NCBI GenBank assembly: GCA_008921705.1
Contig: VFFE01007650.1
Coordinates: forward strand, 1,486,748 to 1,550,747
Length of the DNA: 64,000 nucleotides
Direction: 5' to 3'
Source of the DNA: Burhinus oedicnemus
Lineage: Eukaryota; Chordata; Aves; Charadriiformes; Burhinidae
The notes under the pieces are model-generated. The model was not told the DNA's origin, did no database searches, and saw only the letters and a list, made by a program, of their open reading frames with translations. Shown one piece after another: positions 37,201 to 52,200 of this stretch (position 1 is the stretch's first letter; each line of letters starts with the position of its first letter). The translations under genes and the position numbers were made by a program.

Positions 37201-40200
37201 CTCTTTATACTTTACCCTAGAGATCTGTTGTTGGTTGTGATTTTTTTTTTTTTCTGTTCTATCAAATCATAGAATTGCGTTCATTATTTCTAAATGCATT
37301 TCCAACTGTGTAAAGAAAAACATAGTAAGAAAAGAAACATTTAAATTATACCAAAATCAAAGCTGCTGCATAGTTGGTCATATAGAATTTGTGCGAGACA
37401 GCTCTTAGTCACAATGATTAAGGTGTGGGGTGAACAGTGCCTTGCCTTAATGAATGCTGTCTCCATGCCCTGGACCTCTTTCACTTAAGAATACCCCCAT
37501 GCCATCATATTATATGAAAATCTCCATACTGTTGGATATTGCAGTAGATAAATCTGAAATTTGATGTGGTGTGACTGTTCTCAGGAAGTTCAGGTTTTTA
37601 CTTACTTGATGCTAACACTGAAATTTCAATTAGCATCAGATGTTAATTCAGGTCAGTGTCATACGTTGAATAAAAAAAAAGCATATTATGTTGAAAGCGT
37701 ACTTGGGGCAGTTCAGAACTGTTACTTTTATATGGAAAAAATAAATATGTGCTTAGGTATTAGGCATTTAAATAGTAAACTTTAGCACCCTTTCTGCGTG
37801 CATATAGTTCATTTCAGAGAAGGAACCCTTAAATTTACAGGTGTCAGTAAAAGAGTTGAAATCTTTGTGAAACTACATCACATCATTTTTAATAGCTTGC
37901 TGACTTGTTGCATTAGTAATCAAGATGTTGACAGATACTCACTTGTATTTGTTTAGAAAAATGAGTCATCATTGCATTGATGAACTTACTTTGTCAAATG
38001 GTAGTTAAACATTTACATCAACAAAATAAATACTTGGGGAAAATATATGCATCTGGTTTACTCCTCTAGTATGTGTTGATTAATAACTCAGCTTGAAATC
38101 AAGACTTATCTTAACTTGTTCTCATTTCAGCTTTGGATAGATCACAGTCCAAGAGAGATGGAGGTTTTAAAAATAATTGGAGCTTTGATCATGCAGAAGA
38201 AAGTGAAGGAGATGCAGAGAAAGAGTAAGGATGCTTTTATCTAGGCTATTGAAAGTATAAGTGTCTATTTATAAATAAATACTTTTTTGTAATTTATTAA
38301 TAAGAAACAATATATAATATCTTAAAAAATTCAGTGATTAAGAAAAATGGTTTCAAATAAGTGATTATTTTAAATAGTATTGTTATATAAAGTTGCATTA
38401 TAATGTAAAGTTAATTGTGAACATGGGGCTTACAACATAGGGCACAGTACATTTCAAAAGTGTTGCAATCGTCTTTGGAGCTACTGTGTAAGTCTGAGGA
38501 GCACAGACAAGAAACAGGTCAACATACTAAGTAAGGAAATGGAAAGGTAGGGTATCCAAGCAGCTTCAGCTTTTCCTTTAGTGGTGGTGCTACTCAGTGC
38601 TTCACAGTTATGATTAAGGTACTTCAGTAGCTGAAGGCCTACATCAAGTTAAACTGAGTTTGAAAGACTCGAAGTTTTTCTCCATTGTGCTTATCTCACT
38701 GGGTAGACTTAAGGCTGTTTTTGTTCCCTGATCATTTATTTCTTTACTTAGTGTGTTTGGGTTTTGACTAAAACTTAAACCCTATGTGTGTAGTTCGAAT
38801 ACATACTTTGTCCTTGTGACATTTTATTGTTACTAAGATGTTTTCTTAATGTATTTATTTCCAAAAAGACTCATGAACTGTTAAAAGAACAAGAAGTTTC
38901 ATGCATGAAGAATTCATGCTAGGTTTATTTGTTGTTCTTAGATATTTTTAGAGTAGGGCCTGCTAGTTTAAAAAGGATGCTATGGTTCTCTAGTAAGGAA
39001 AATCTGGATCCTGTGGTTAAGTACAAAAATAATTCTTAGATGAATGTATATCCTATAATATTCTGCCAAATGTTGTGCATTGGAAGGGAGGTGGGAAAGT
39101 AGACGTATAACCACTTAGGCTGCAGCAGCAGGCTATGCCGTAATCTGACAAAAACATTAATAAATATGATATTTTAGTCATTAAAAAAGGAGTTCAGGAG
39201 CTCGTTGAAATGTGAGGTAAGCATTAAGAGCTTTTGTCAAACAGAACTGTATCAGAACTTAAAACCACTTTATAAAAGGTTCTCAAACTAATGGCATTTT
39301 AGTTTTATAAAATTAAGATTGCTTTTTTTTTTAGCAATTTTACGTCCATTTCTGTTGCATAGTAATATGTCTTAAGTGTATTGGCAGTACATACAATGCA
39401 GTTAGTATTTGCATTTTGCTTGTCTTCAGAAATAAAAGTAACTCACATTTGTAAGCATAGCAGCTTTTTTTCTTCTAGTAATTTACTGCTGTTTTCCATC
39501 TGTCTCCAGCTGATGTTGACTTAAGAACACAGAATGAGATATGTGTAGTGATGCTAAAAAAAAAAAAAATAAAAATTTGAAAAACTGATTATGGAACATA
39601 TGTTTTATATAATTATATCTGATATTAAGGTTGTATTTCTGAGTGATTTTTCATTCCTTTCAAATATTCTGTACGAGAAACAGTTTTCCCATAGCCAGTG
39701 TTGAAATTTTATTACCTATTCAGATCAGTAATTTGTTTTTATACCTAGGAATTATGCAGAATCTTATCTGGAAGTTTTACAAAAAGAGTAGTTGAGAATT
39801 GATTTAAACTGAAGATCCTGCCTTTTTTGCTTACCCATCCTCTGATACAATTTCAGGCAACTTCTCACTCCCTCCAAACAGCTTCATGTTTTAAGATGCC
39901 CACATATTTATTTTTGGTAACACCTTGTTTTTTGTGTCTTAATGGTATTGCAAGCTTTGAACGTTTTGAAAAAAAAAAATGTGTATTTCTGATACACTTC
40001 TATTTTGTGTAACAAAATATTGACAGAAGGGAATCTTTAGAAAACAAATGATTTGATAGTAAATTCCCCTTTTCTTTCTAAATTCCCTTTACCTTTAGCA
40101 GAACATTTCAAAGATCAGCAGCTTTAGTTCATAGAATTGTTCTAGCAAAAAGCTTTGCATCCCCCCAATATGTTGAGCATACTGTGTAATAAGTATGTAT

Positions 40201-43200
40201 TCTGGCAATTTTTTTAAAACATCGTTCTTGTTTGCTCTTTTATGCTGGTATTTATTAGCAATGCTTGTAATTTACTGCATTTCTGTGTGGAGAAAGCTGT
40301 AAATCTGAAGCAGCATCAGGATGCATCTCATGCTTGTTGTTGAGGTACTAGCATTTTAATGTCTGACCTTATTGCAGCTTTTTGCCCTCTTAATGGGAGA
40401 CACACAATAAGTTTGTTTTGAACTGGCCCAAGAATAACATTCCAGCACTTAAATGATTTGCTGTATTCTTATATTACCCCATGAGACCTGTGCTAATGTT
40501 GTTGGTCAATACTGGATGCCTGCTTGGATTATCTTTCCTCAGTGAGATGAACACAAAATACGTGGCTAATGACCTCCTACCAAAGCAATTTTTAGAACAG
40601 GTAGATTATTTTAGAAGTGTGTTGCTGAACTTATTTGGGGAATTGGATGGGCTGTGTCATAATGGTGAGGTGTCAAGTAATGAATACAGAAAGAGTAAAG
40701 AACTTCATAAACTGAAGAAGATCTGGAAAAATTAATGGTCACCCAACACAATATATAAATTTTTAAATGCTGCCAGAGTTGATATTGGGCATGGAACTAG
40801 AGTTAAGGAAATTGAAAATGATAATTGACAAGTATCTTATCCTAAAGTAAATGCCTGCAGGTAATCTTCAGTCCACTTGAAAGAGTAGAAGTAACATTTT
40901 TGATGATTTACAAGATCTGATCTACTCAACGTAGCAATCAAGATGATAGCAAGTGACTTGAGACTTTTCTTGCTTTATACTTGGAGATCCCACAGGAGAG
41001 GAACCTTTATGTAAAACAATAGAAAAAAAGACCAGTTTGTCTGTTGAACACACTGAAACCTGCATAGACCATCACAGAATAAATGATGGAAATGATATGT
41101 ATTTTCTGTAGCAGAAGACATGAAAGGATGGCGGACTTATGCAAACATGGCCAAAATAATACATTATTTAAATTTATTTCTGAAATTAACATGTTACAAG
41201 ATGCTTTCTAGTTTTACAGATGATTATTCTTGAAGTGTCTTGGATAATTCATATTTACTTTCTTTTTAATGTCTGGGTAAATGTTTTTCAAATATGTCTT
41301 GATACACCCCACAGTGGTTTTGTAAACTGATGGACCCAGTTTTCTCTTGGCTGTTATGCTGGTTTTTTGAATAGTCCAGACTTGAGCATTCCATTGAGGT
41401 TTGTTCAATAATAGCCTTATCAAAAAACTGGATACACATAAATGTGTGTCTCTAATTTATTTGCACTATGGTGTCCTTTCTTAACTAAGACTTTATTTAA
41501 AAAAATCTAAATTTTTTTTTTCCATTTATTTGATGGGGGGTAAACTGCTTGTTCCCTTGTATTCCTGACTGGAAAAGCAATGATACTTTTTTTTTTTTTA
41601 ATTTCTGTTTAGCTTTTTTCCAATTTTTTTTTCCTTTTTATTTCTTTCTCAGAAGACCCCCCACATTTATATAGATGTTTTATCCTTCTTTTGTGGCCCT
41701 GTTAGTAAGGCACTGTAGCCTTTAAATTGATAAAACACTTTTTATTCAGAGCTTCAGTTCTTAATATTTAGCATTTTTAGTTAAGGTTATTTTTAATGGG
41801 ATGGCATTGTGCATGAGTTGAGTAATACCACTACTACTTTTGTGCCTCTGATATCAGGGCTTTTTTAAATGTGTTGCCTACCACCATGTAATTTAAAATA
41901 AAGAATGTACACAGAGTGCAGTGAAAGGAAATATGTCAGCCTCCTGTTTTTATATGTAAGAGTTTAGAGAAGGAAATTCCAATTACGTTTGAAACGTGCC
42001 TGAATCAGTTGGTAGTTGATAGAAATGTGCTTGCAGCTCATTGGAGAGTAACCTGAATGATCAACAGAGGTTTGAAGTTTGGGTTGCTTGTAGATAGTAG
42101 TAAAAACATGGTCTGTTACACTGAGGTGTCTAGCTTTTGCACAGTTCTTAATGTTTTAAAACATTAAACAAATGGTGATTAGAGATAAGTATATGGAATT
42201 ATTTTTTTTTCTTGTTCAGTGCCTACATTTGAATGCGTAATTATGAACTCCCCTTTGGAAAGAACTCTGTTTCCCTAAATTACTTACTTATATTTTTTTT
42301 CTTAATTTTAGTAAAGACTTTAATTTGTTATAAAATGTTAATTAAAGTATTGAAAAGTTAGAAATTATTGTTCTAATATGAAAATACCTCTCTCTGGTTC
42401 CCTGGTTCAAAGTGACAAAGTGTGGAGGCATAGCTTTCTCCCAGCAAGACCGCTGAGGCTTCATTTCAGTAGTGTTAAAACATTATTGTCTGGTATGTGG
42501 GAGTGTGGTATAGTGGGTTTTTTTCCTGTCTGTACAATTTACTTCATTTAAGCAGGCAACTGTAATCATGTGATACATGAGCAAATAGACATTGCTCAGT
42601 TGCTATGTATTCTGCTCTCTGAAAAAAAACAGCCTTTCTGATACTGGTGCATATACTTTGTATTCCTTAAAATCTAGAAATACTGGTTCTTTAAAAACAT
42701 CCAATTCCCAAATATTTTTATAGTCATGTCATTTTAATTGTATCGTAAGAGTTATTCTTGTTCAATTTGATTTAAGGATTTTTTCAGTGTTTTGTTCATT
42801 TGCAGTCTGTTACCATCTCTTCTCTCTCACCCACCCAAACACCCTTTGTTAAAGTGGTTGCGGTACTGTGGCATCTTGAAGCTGTAGAAGTATAGCCTCT
42901 GTACGAGGGCATTTTGAAAATTGTCATGATTTTTGTACAAGCTGGATCTGAAGAAGGAAAACATATGTAGAAGTGAAACGATCTGGCTAGGTCAACAGTA
43001 GGTGAATGCCAGAGCTGCAGGTACCTACCATAGGTTGCTATTCATGTCTGTGCTGCAGGATTTTGTTTATGCTTTAGAATCTGGAAAATTTCTGAAATTG
43101 TTAAACTCATTGTCTTCTGATGAAGGGTTGAGAAAGCTCCGTGAGCCTCCCTTGAAAGAATAATCTATCCTGAAAGAGAGTTTACAAAAAAATGTTACAT

Positions 43201-46200
43201 TATTTTAAAATAGGAAAATACAACAGTGCCACTGGCTAAGTGTTGACATTTACATCATTCTTCCCATATCAAAACCAACTGCACACACAGTCTTACCTCC
43301 TGAAGCTTCAGGGTCTGCAATTCTCACCCTACGAGTCAAGAACTTTTTTTTTTTTTTATTGTTTGGTGTAGGGATATCTGTATTATATAAGGTGGAGGAA
43401 TAAATTGTAACATGATGGGAAATCTTGTGCATGGAAGAAGTTTTTAGGAAATCGGGGGTGGTGGTACTGAGTGTTTACCTGTATACAAAGAGCTAAAGTC
43501 ACTATGTATATTGCAATGAACATGTCATACCTGCAGCTAAGAAATGTTTCCACCTTTACCTCCATCATTGTTTCTCTTGTGTAGCTGTTCCCTTGGAACT
43601 CCTGGCATGCCTGTTTGTATTTTTAAGTAATTTCTGCCTGAATGATCTTAATTAAAAAACCCCAAACCATGCAATTATAAGTTGGCTAAAGTAGTATTAT
43701 TTTGTTGTGGCCAAGAGAGGAGTAACCTTACCAGGATTGCTGAGAAGGGATTATCTGCAGGTTGCTTCTCTTGGAAGCAAGAATGTGTTAGCTTAATCTA
43801 GCTGCTATCAGTATAAAATATATGATTGGGGTTTTAATTTAGATACTTAAGATTACTTGAGGATAACTGCCTGTTACTGAAGAGAGTATGTTTTCACAGT
43901 ATCATAGGCTGGGTTTCCTTTTTTTTTTTTTGTTTTATCTTCTTCCCCATTGCAATAGCTGAAGATTACAGACATAGAAGTACTAAAGAGAAACATTTTA
44001 ATGAGCAGTTGAGCCAAACTGCACACACTATTTTTAGGAAGACATATTTTGGCAGTAATTCCTATGGGATAAAATTTAGTTATATGTACTTCTTCTCCTA
44101 AAGCACTGTGAAGTTTGCAGTTTTAAACGACATACTTGAACACTGATATGCATGAACAAACCAAGGCTATGTTTTATAGGTTAATTTAGTATTTGACTCA
44201 ATTTATGCATAGGGTTAAATAGAAACTGTCATGATGTCAGTAACATTGCTATAACAACATTGAAGGTTCAATAGTATTCTCTATTTTGAATTAATAACCT
44301 CTTTTAAATTTTGCTTTTTGTGAAATAATTTGATGTACACTTTAGGTTCAGGTTCACATAATACATCTGGATCACTACGTTACCCACTATGTTCCTGGTG
44401 TTTCGGGAGTATAGACGCAATGTGTATGTGATGCATTTAAGCATAGAGGGAAGGAGGGAGGGGGGAAGCCCTTTGTGTGTTTAAAATGTTTTGCTGGTGT
44501 TCTGTTGCATTTACAATGTATTCCCACACCTATCTAGTGAGGCAAACCTGCTCAGCATAGATGACGGTGATGGGCCTTTCACTCTCAGTGAAGAAAGAAA
44601 GGTAAGTACTCTGTTTATCTCGTGGTGAAAATGTATCTTTAAAGCTTGCTAGGTTCTTAAACAATGTTGCTTAGTCATCTGTGCGGTATTACAACATGAA
44701 AGTTTGTGTTGAGTTAGCAACATATGTTCAAGCTATCTTTCTGTCTGCTCTTAATGTTTTTGTTGCTCTTACTCCTGTTGGTTTGTATAGTATTCTGAAA
44801 ATATAAGCATGAATAACTGGTTTTAAGTGTAGACGATTGTCATTAATGGGATTATATTTTTAATTTAAAAATATTAATCCTTGTATCCTATGATTGCGTA
44901 CTGCCAGATTCCCAGTTTTGTATGCATATACGTGTGTGTGTGTATATAAAAGGAGAAGATACATAGGCAAACCCCATGCTTTTTGTGTTTTTTTAATGTA
45001 TACCAAAATAGCTTACAACTGCTAGATGCTTCATAATACTTTGAAAATATTAATATTTTGTTTAGTAAGGAATTCTAGTGAGTAAGGGTGTAGACATATT
45101 TTGCATGAAATTTGGTACAAAAGCAGTCTGAAAATGAAGCCAAAGTAATATTTATATAAATATTTTGCAATTCGTTTTTTCCTTTTAACTTCTGTACAAG
45201 TATTTTAATATATCTGAATTCTGTTGTTACAGTCACTTCGTTGTCGGCCTGGAGCTGTCGGCACCAGTGGTGATTTCATAAAAACATATGCAAGGCGAGG
45301 CAAAGCTGGAAGCTTGAGACTTTTTAAAGGGAACTCAATTGGCCTCAACATGATGGGAAATAGCAAGAAACTGAGGTACTACATTTAGTTTTATGTTTAC
45401 TTATCTATTTGATCATTGATATAAATCAATGGTAAATGAACAGAACTTGCAGTACATTTGAATGATCTGCTGTGCGTTTTAAGAAGCTACACTGTTCTTT
45501 GCTTCTGAGCAAAGATAGAAAGCTAGATTGTTAAGGTCTTTTGTCTTCCAAAATGTGAAATAGTACATTAGTAAAATACCAGAAGATTATTAAAATAGAG
45601 TTAGAGCATTCACTGGCATACTTGTCAGCCTTACCAATGTTGTCTGCATGTGCTATTGTTTCCTTTATACAGTGCTAGCAGCTAGAAAATTATTTCTAAC
45701 ATCCCCATCAATAATTTCTTCTTTCCATGACTGTGATTTGCCAAAATTAACTCAGGATGCATTTTCTGTTTTTCTTACTGCAAGATATCATTTGGTTTAG
45801 GAGTCACAGACTATTCCTTTAAAGGATTCAGCAAATATCCATACTCCTACATGATAGCTTGAGATTGTCACTTGCATTTAAAGCTGACAGGAACAGTGTT
45901 TAAGCGTTCAGTGCTGTACTTGCTTGTTACTGCTGTCCCTGACTTGTAACAGACTGATCTCTTTATTTAGTATATAATAAAAAGTGATACGTTCATGTAA
46001 CTTCCTCTGAGAGTGTTTCATGCTGCTAAAGTGCACTCAGTTTCATAAGATAGCTAGCTATAGTTGGGGCAGTCATCAAATACATAACCCATACATAGCT
46101 GTATGAGGGATGTCCTTGTCTTCATTCTTGCATGCTGCTCCGTAAAGCTTGGTTGGTTAGTGGAACCGTCTTATCACAGAGTCATCTGAGAAAATAAATC

Positions 46201-49200
46201 CTTGAAGTCTTGTGTGATGTGTGTCCTTTCCTACTGTTCTGATCTTCGAGCCTGATGTACAGGGAACAAGTCCAGAATTTCCAGTCTGGACTGGTGGTCC
46301 ATCAGTTTGATAGAGAGGAACAAATACAAGAATTGTACATACTTCAGTCAAAATAAGGACTGTGTCTGCCTTTATGTTGTAAATGTGACCTATTCCCACA
46401 TATTAATCTGTCTTGTTGAATTTCAAAACCTAGATGACCCTTCACCCACTATCTTAAGCAAATATGATACATACTGCTCTAATTTAGTTTTTCTGTAGCT
46501 TGTAGATGGTCTTAAATTCATGCATATTCTTAAATACAAAATACAAAAACAAAACAAAACTAACCCCCACAGATCCTGAATTTTCTGATAAAAGAAAGCC
46601 CATTATGAACATTTTCTTGTTAGGAACTACTGCTGTAAGGACCACATAAACAAGAGTTTAGCTTATTAGGTGAATAAAGGGTATTCTTATCCTGCATTCT
46701 TGTTTTTTAGTGGCTTAGTTTTGACAAAGAACAGTGAAACTTTCATTGATGGATAAAATTCTGCATTTGTAATAGTTCAAGTTATTGTTATTACAACCAA
46801 CGTGCCATTGTGTAGGGAATTATTTGGGTATATGTATTGTATGTTTGGAACAGGGTTTGTTCATATAAACCTGAAGGAAAATCACTGACTTCCCAACGTC
46901 CAATGAAACATAAAAGCAACCGTTGCATTCTCTCCACAGATGTTTCAGACCTGATCAGATCAGAACCACAGATAGACACGATCACACATTTATGAAAAAG
47001 ATTTAACTGAGCTTTTTGGTGAGAGTGCACGTACATTTTCTCTGCCTTCCTTCGATGGGAATACAGGCCATGTCTTGGTTTTTGAGATAGACTAATAGAA
47101 TGTTATGTGGAACTTAAAAGCTTTTTTTAAAATAAAGTAGATTTTATAATGGCAAGTTTTTTTGTTATAGGTTAGAAGTTGTGCCATTGCACGGAAGTTT
47201 GTTGGCTCTTGCTAACTCTTGAACGTGGGTACTTCCTTCCATCCCTTTTTAAAATTCTTTTTTTGCTTACATAAATTAGCACAGTACTTCATTGTCCTTG
47301 ATTTATGCAATGCAAATGATGTTTTGTGTTTCAGTCTTTAATTTTTAGTATATACAACAGATTTATAAGATTATATCCAGATTTCTACCTTGCTTCTCCT
47401 CAAATTGGCGAGCTCTTACGGAATCACCCTTGTTACTTCCATTCTTTAGGATTCTATTCTTGAACGTAGACATAAAGATACAAATGCTTGTTACAAATCT
47501 GTCAGGACTTCTTTGCTTTGTCTGAAGAAGCCCGTGCATGTACATTGTATTTGTTGTTTGTTTTGACTATACCTAACCATTTAAAATAAGATTCCTCTAA
47601 TCCTCTGGAAACTAGAATTTTCTTCTGTGTGGCTGTGGGATTTGTAGTGAAATTCAACCTTGCTACATAATTTTTCTCCCTTTTTTATTAAAGCAGTCAT
47701 ACTTGACTCTGTGTGTGTATGTTTTTCTTAAGTTCCAGAAAAGTATGTGGGTTTTATTTTGTTTTAAAGGTAAATAATTGCTGAGGGTTTTTTCAGACAG
47801 TCTAAGCATTTAGTTCAGACATTCTGTTGCTCGGATTGGGACTTCCTTCTGTTGACAAATACTACATTATTTACTTAAAGGTGACATCATCTGTTTTGAA
47901 AGCAGGCATCCTCCTTCTGTCTGTTGCTGAGCTGCTGAATTTAAATGCAAAATATAGGTATCCACCTTCTTCTTAATAAACCGTCATTAATGAAGGAATT
48001 TAGTTGGGAATAACGGATGTGTGTAGGCTACCATGACTGCCGTAAACACTTGGTAGTATGAGTTTTAATCAAACATCAACATTATTTAACTCCTTTTCAG
48101 ATTTTGGTCACTAAGTCTGCTTGGAAATGTGATTATGCTATAAGTGATTATCTTGATTCAATAACTTAATTGTGATAACATCATATCTTTCATAACCTAT
48201 GTGTCATAACAAAATCTGCACATCAGTAAAGGTTTGTGATCCAATCACTGTCTGTAGTAAAGAATGGTGGTATGTTCAGTTTGACCTGCAGCATGGAAGG
48301 CCCTTAATAGTTGTCCTTTCAATATTTGGACCCTTTGACCAGAGAAAATTCTGAAGGTTGATCATGCAGTTAAGCTGCTAGATTTAGTACAAGAAGATCA
48401 GATACTTGGAATTCTTGAGCTGTTCATAGTGATTTTTATTACAAAGTCTTTTTTTTCCAACTTGACTGCAGAATAGGGATTAAAAACTCTTCAGATCAGT
48501 GGAGCTTGGCTCAAATTAGTATTATTGTAGTACAATGTTCCCTAAAATTCAGAGAATGAGTGATAGGAAGATGGGATATGCAAGGACAGTGAGAAGAAAT
48601 TTTCCCTGAACATATCCACCTGCATGTACAAAAATTTACCAACCAAAAAGTTATTGTCTGGTATCTGGTTAAGCAAATCCAGTATCAAACTCTAACTTAA
48701 CCCTAATAGTTTTGGGTTTTGGAGGGTTTTCTTTTTTAATCATGAGGTCTTACTTTAAATTGCTTTTATCTTTGCTAGTTTTCAATAACTTGTATCAAAA
48801 TTTCTCACTTTATTAAGTCCCTTTTAGATTTTTCTTTTTTGGTAATATTTCATTTAAAAAGTTAATTTGATGAACAGCAGAATTAATGTGGTCTATAGTT
48901 GTGTCCTGTGTTCCTGAATATCATGCTTCCGTTACTTCTGGATCCATTGCTTTGCCCAATGCAAGATTCCTCTGTGCCTTTTGAATCTGTGGTGTTGAGA
49001 AGTTCCTAGGATCAGCTGATAGAATGCAATAGCGTAACCTTGTTTTCATCAGAGCCTAGACTTTAAATGACTCTGGGGTTTCTGAGGTCACATCAAGGAG
49101 ATATATATCATTAATGTATTGTAAGTTCTTTGAGACTTCTAGAACATTTGTTCTTTCGAGGATCTTTCTGACCATTACATCACCCTGGTTTTAGTGTTGT

Positions 49201-52200
49201 ATGTTAATTTTCTTGAAACTGTACTGAAACTTACAAACCCAGATTTCAGTTTGGATGTGCTCATTTTGCAACTTGCTAGGACTTTATGATTAAATTTTCT
49301 GGTGATTCTGTCTGCACTGGGTATGTTCTATTCAAAGAACAGGATTATAGAGCAGATTGTATTTTACAGCTGTCCTACTTGGAAGCATATCTGATGCCAT
49401 ATGAACCATTTAAGTGTGCCATCTAGAACAGTCTGCTTTGACTCAAATCTGATCACCCAGCAGGCTGTGATATTCTATTCCAGCACCTACTGGAGTTTCT
49501 CAGTACTCGAGTGTGAGGCAGAAAGCAGAAGCACTGCTTTAACAGGTTTTTTTTATGCTGCAGGGGCACAAGACTTAGAGTTATCCAATCACAATAGTTT
49601 GGTAAAGCTCAGATTCAACAAATAAAATGATAAAACGTGAGATTAGGTGTGTTTATAGACTTGCTTGTTTAAACTCCTTAAGCATTTGAGAAGGCATTAC
49701 TGCACTCTGCTTGTGTTTTCTTTTCTAGTATCTCTTTCAAAGACATTAAATTGGAAGCCAGAGAGGATTTGAGACACCCTAAAGTATTTAGGGCAAGTAG
49801 CTGTCAGCTTTTTATTTCTTAGGTGACAACATTAAATAGAAGGTTGACTGTAAATTACTATGGATGATGACTGGCCACCTGGAGTTGCATAGTCTTCACT
49901 TGGAAGCATGTGGGATGAGTGTGTTTACCTTTCAAGAAGTTGGTGACTGAATGGGTTTCTGTTAGGTTAGTTTTGAGGAGTGGAACTGTTAACTGAGAAC
50001 ATTTATGATGTTTCTAAACTTCATATTCTAGAAAAGTGAGTTTTACCATTTGGTTGGTTTTGATAGGTCTTGTTCTGTTATGTTTGTGGTTATGTTATGA
50101 TCAGTCAGATCATAACAGTCATCTTATGATCAGTCAGAAATGCTCTGAAAGCTTCTAATATTAACTTATGATAGTTGATATAAGGCTCCCAAAAGGATTT
50201 GTAGTTCTGAACTGAAAAGAAATTTAAAAAGCAAGCTAGGAATTTGCTCAGTTTCACATTTTGGGGGAATGTAGAGGAAGGATTAGGAATTGTTTGTCAG
50301 CTTTTGGGGGAATTTTGGTACTTAGGGTTTTTTCATTGTTCATAACAGGACAAGCAGCAGGAGCAAAAATTCTGTTGAATCATATTTCTGAGAAATATTT
50401 TTAATCAATCAGAATGCTTTTTCACATCGTTTTATTTAATGCAAATAAAATTTCCAAGCAATTTTACAAGCAAAATTTAAGCGTTGTAGTTCCGTAATTT
50501 GAAACAGTTTGCATTATCAACATGCTGTTTGTTAAAAGTTGCATGTTTTTTTGAACATTTCAAATGTAGTATTGTGTGTCCTGCTGCCGAAGTGTGCAGG
50601 ATAATTGTTAGGGTCTAACGATCTTCGAAGGAGTTCTATATTATTGATCTGCCATATCTTTGTATCAGCTTTTACTAGAGAGGGTAATGGTAAGTAATCT
50701 TCTCTCCAGAATTACTTGTTTTACATAGTAATGTGATTAAAGTGTCAAAAGGCAACAAATGAAGAAATCAAAGAAATGCTAAAAGACATTGGTGAATATG
50801 CTATCTCTCTGCAGAGTCCTGCTGAGATATTTGAGCACCTGAGAATCCTGTTTTCGAGCTGTGCTGTGTTGTTTCAGTTACCAGCCATCTTACATCCATA
50901 AGTTTTCTGCGTTCATTTTCCCTTATGAGTAATAAGATGAGGGAAATTCCTGAATGTGCAATTCAATCTGTTCACGTTATACCCTTTATGTCATATTAAA
51001 GAAGCTAATACTATGCCTTGATAAAATTTATAGATAGAAGTAAAAAATCAATTATAAATAGTTTTAATTCATTAAAGAAAGCAGTGTGTTTGCAGTGATG
51101 GGATTGAGTAAAAGAGAGCTGGTTCAGAGAGTTTTATATGGTGATAAAATTTAAAAATTCTCCACTTTTTCTTCCAGGAAAAAAAAAAAAGTGTGTATTC
51201 TTACTTGTCTATTTTATTCTAGACTGAATGTTTTTATGCCTGTCAGGGGATCCTAATAAGTTGTATCATTGATTCAGAAATACTTTGATGATTTTTGGTT
51301 TTGTATGGCTGTTATTGTAAAAGGAGGACACCACAATTTTTAGCTAAGACAGTGTAATCTGTAATACCAGGGTCTTTTCTTTAACCATTTTTCTGTATGT
51401 TTGCAGTGAAAATGCTCAGAATATGTCTTGTCCTGTAACTGTGGTACATGGTAGACGTTTTCACCATGCACATGCACAGACAGCAGTAGTAAAAACAGCA
51501 GCCCAAAGGTAAGATAACATTTGTTTCTCCAGATGTTCCAACTGAAAAAAGTCCTTTCTGATTTTGTATGTAATGGTTTTCCTTATGCTGTGAAATGTTT
51601 TAAGGAAACATAAGTAATTACATGGTGCATTCTTGATCATGAGCTTTGATCTTAATTACTAAATACTAATTCACAGAAACTCCAGCTTGAATAAAATCCA
51701 TCTAAAGATTAAGTTATAGATCTGTTGATCCTATGTAGTCTGTAAATATAGCATAAAACGTATAAACCAGGACACCTCACAGAAGCAAGGTTTTGCATTT
51801 ACATAAATAATTGTTAGAATGGACGACTGGAAATTGGGGAATCTTACTCAGCTACGCTGAATTAAACTTCATTGTTTTGAAAACTTAAAACTATAGCAGA
51901 CTTCTATAAATTGCAGGGTTGTTTTTAAATTTTTTTTACAGGCTTTTCACACCCAACGTGTATGACAAACATACAAGCTAACCATTGCTTTAAGGAATTT
52001 TCTCTCAAAATTTGTCCATTCAGAGCTCTCTTTATCTATGAATTTCACGGTTTTCGACCAGCCCACAAGTGCTTCATCCTGTCAGCATTTTGTAGCCTCC
52101 TTTTCCTACCCCCTTTTTACCTCTCTGGTTTTTAGTGTAGGTTTTTTGGGGTGGTGGGATCATATGTAAGCATCATCCTCTTCTTCATCCCACTTCCCTC

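Noticed and set aside
37258..37285. AATCATAGAATTG as a possible minus-strand CR1 tail
   Set aside because: Only about a dozen bases fit and the sequence after them does not continue as CR1.
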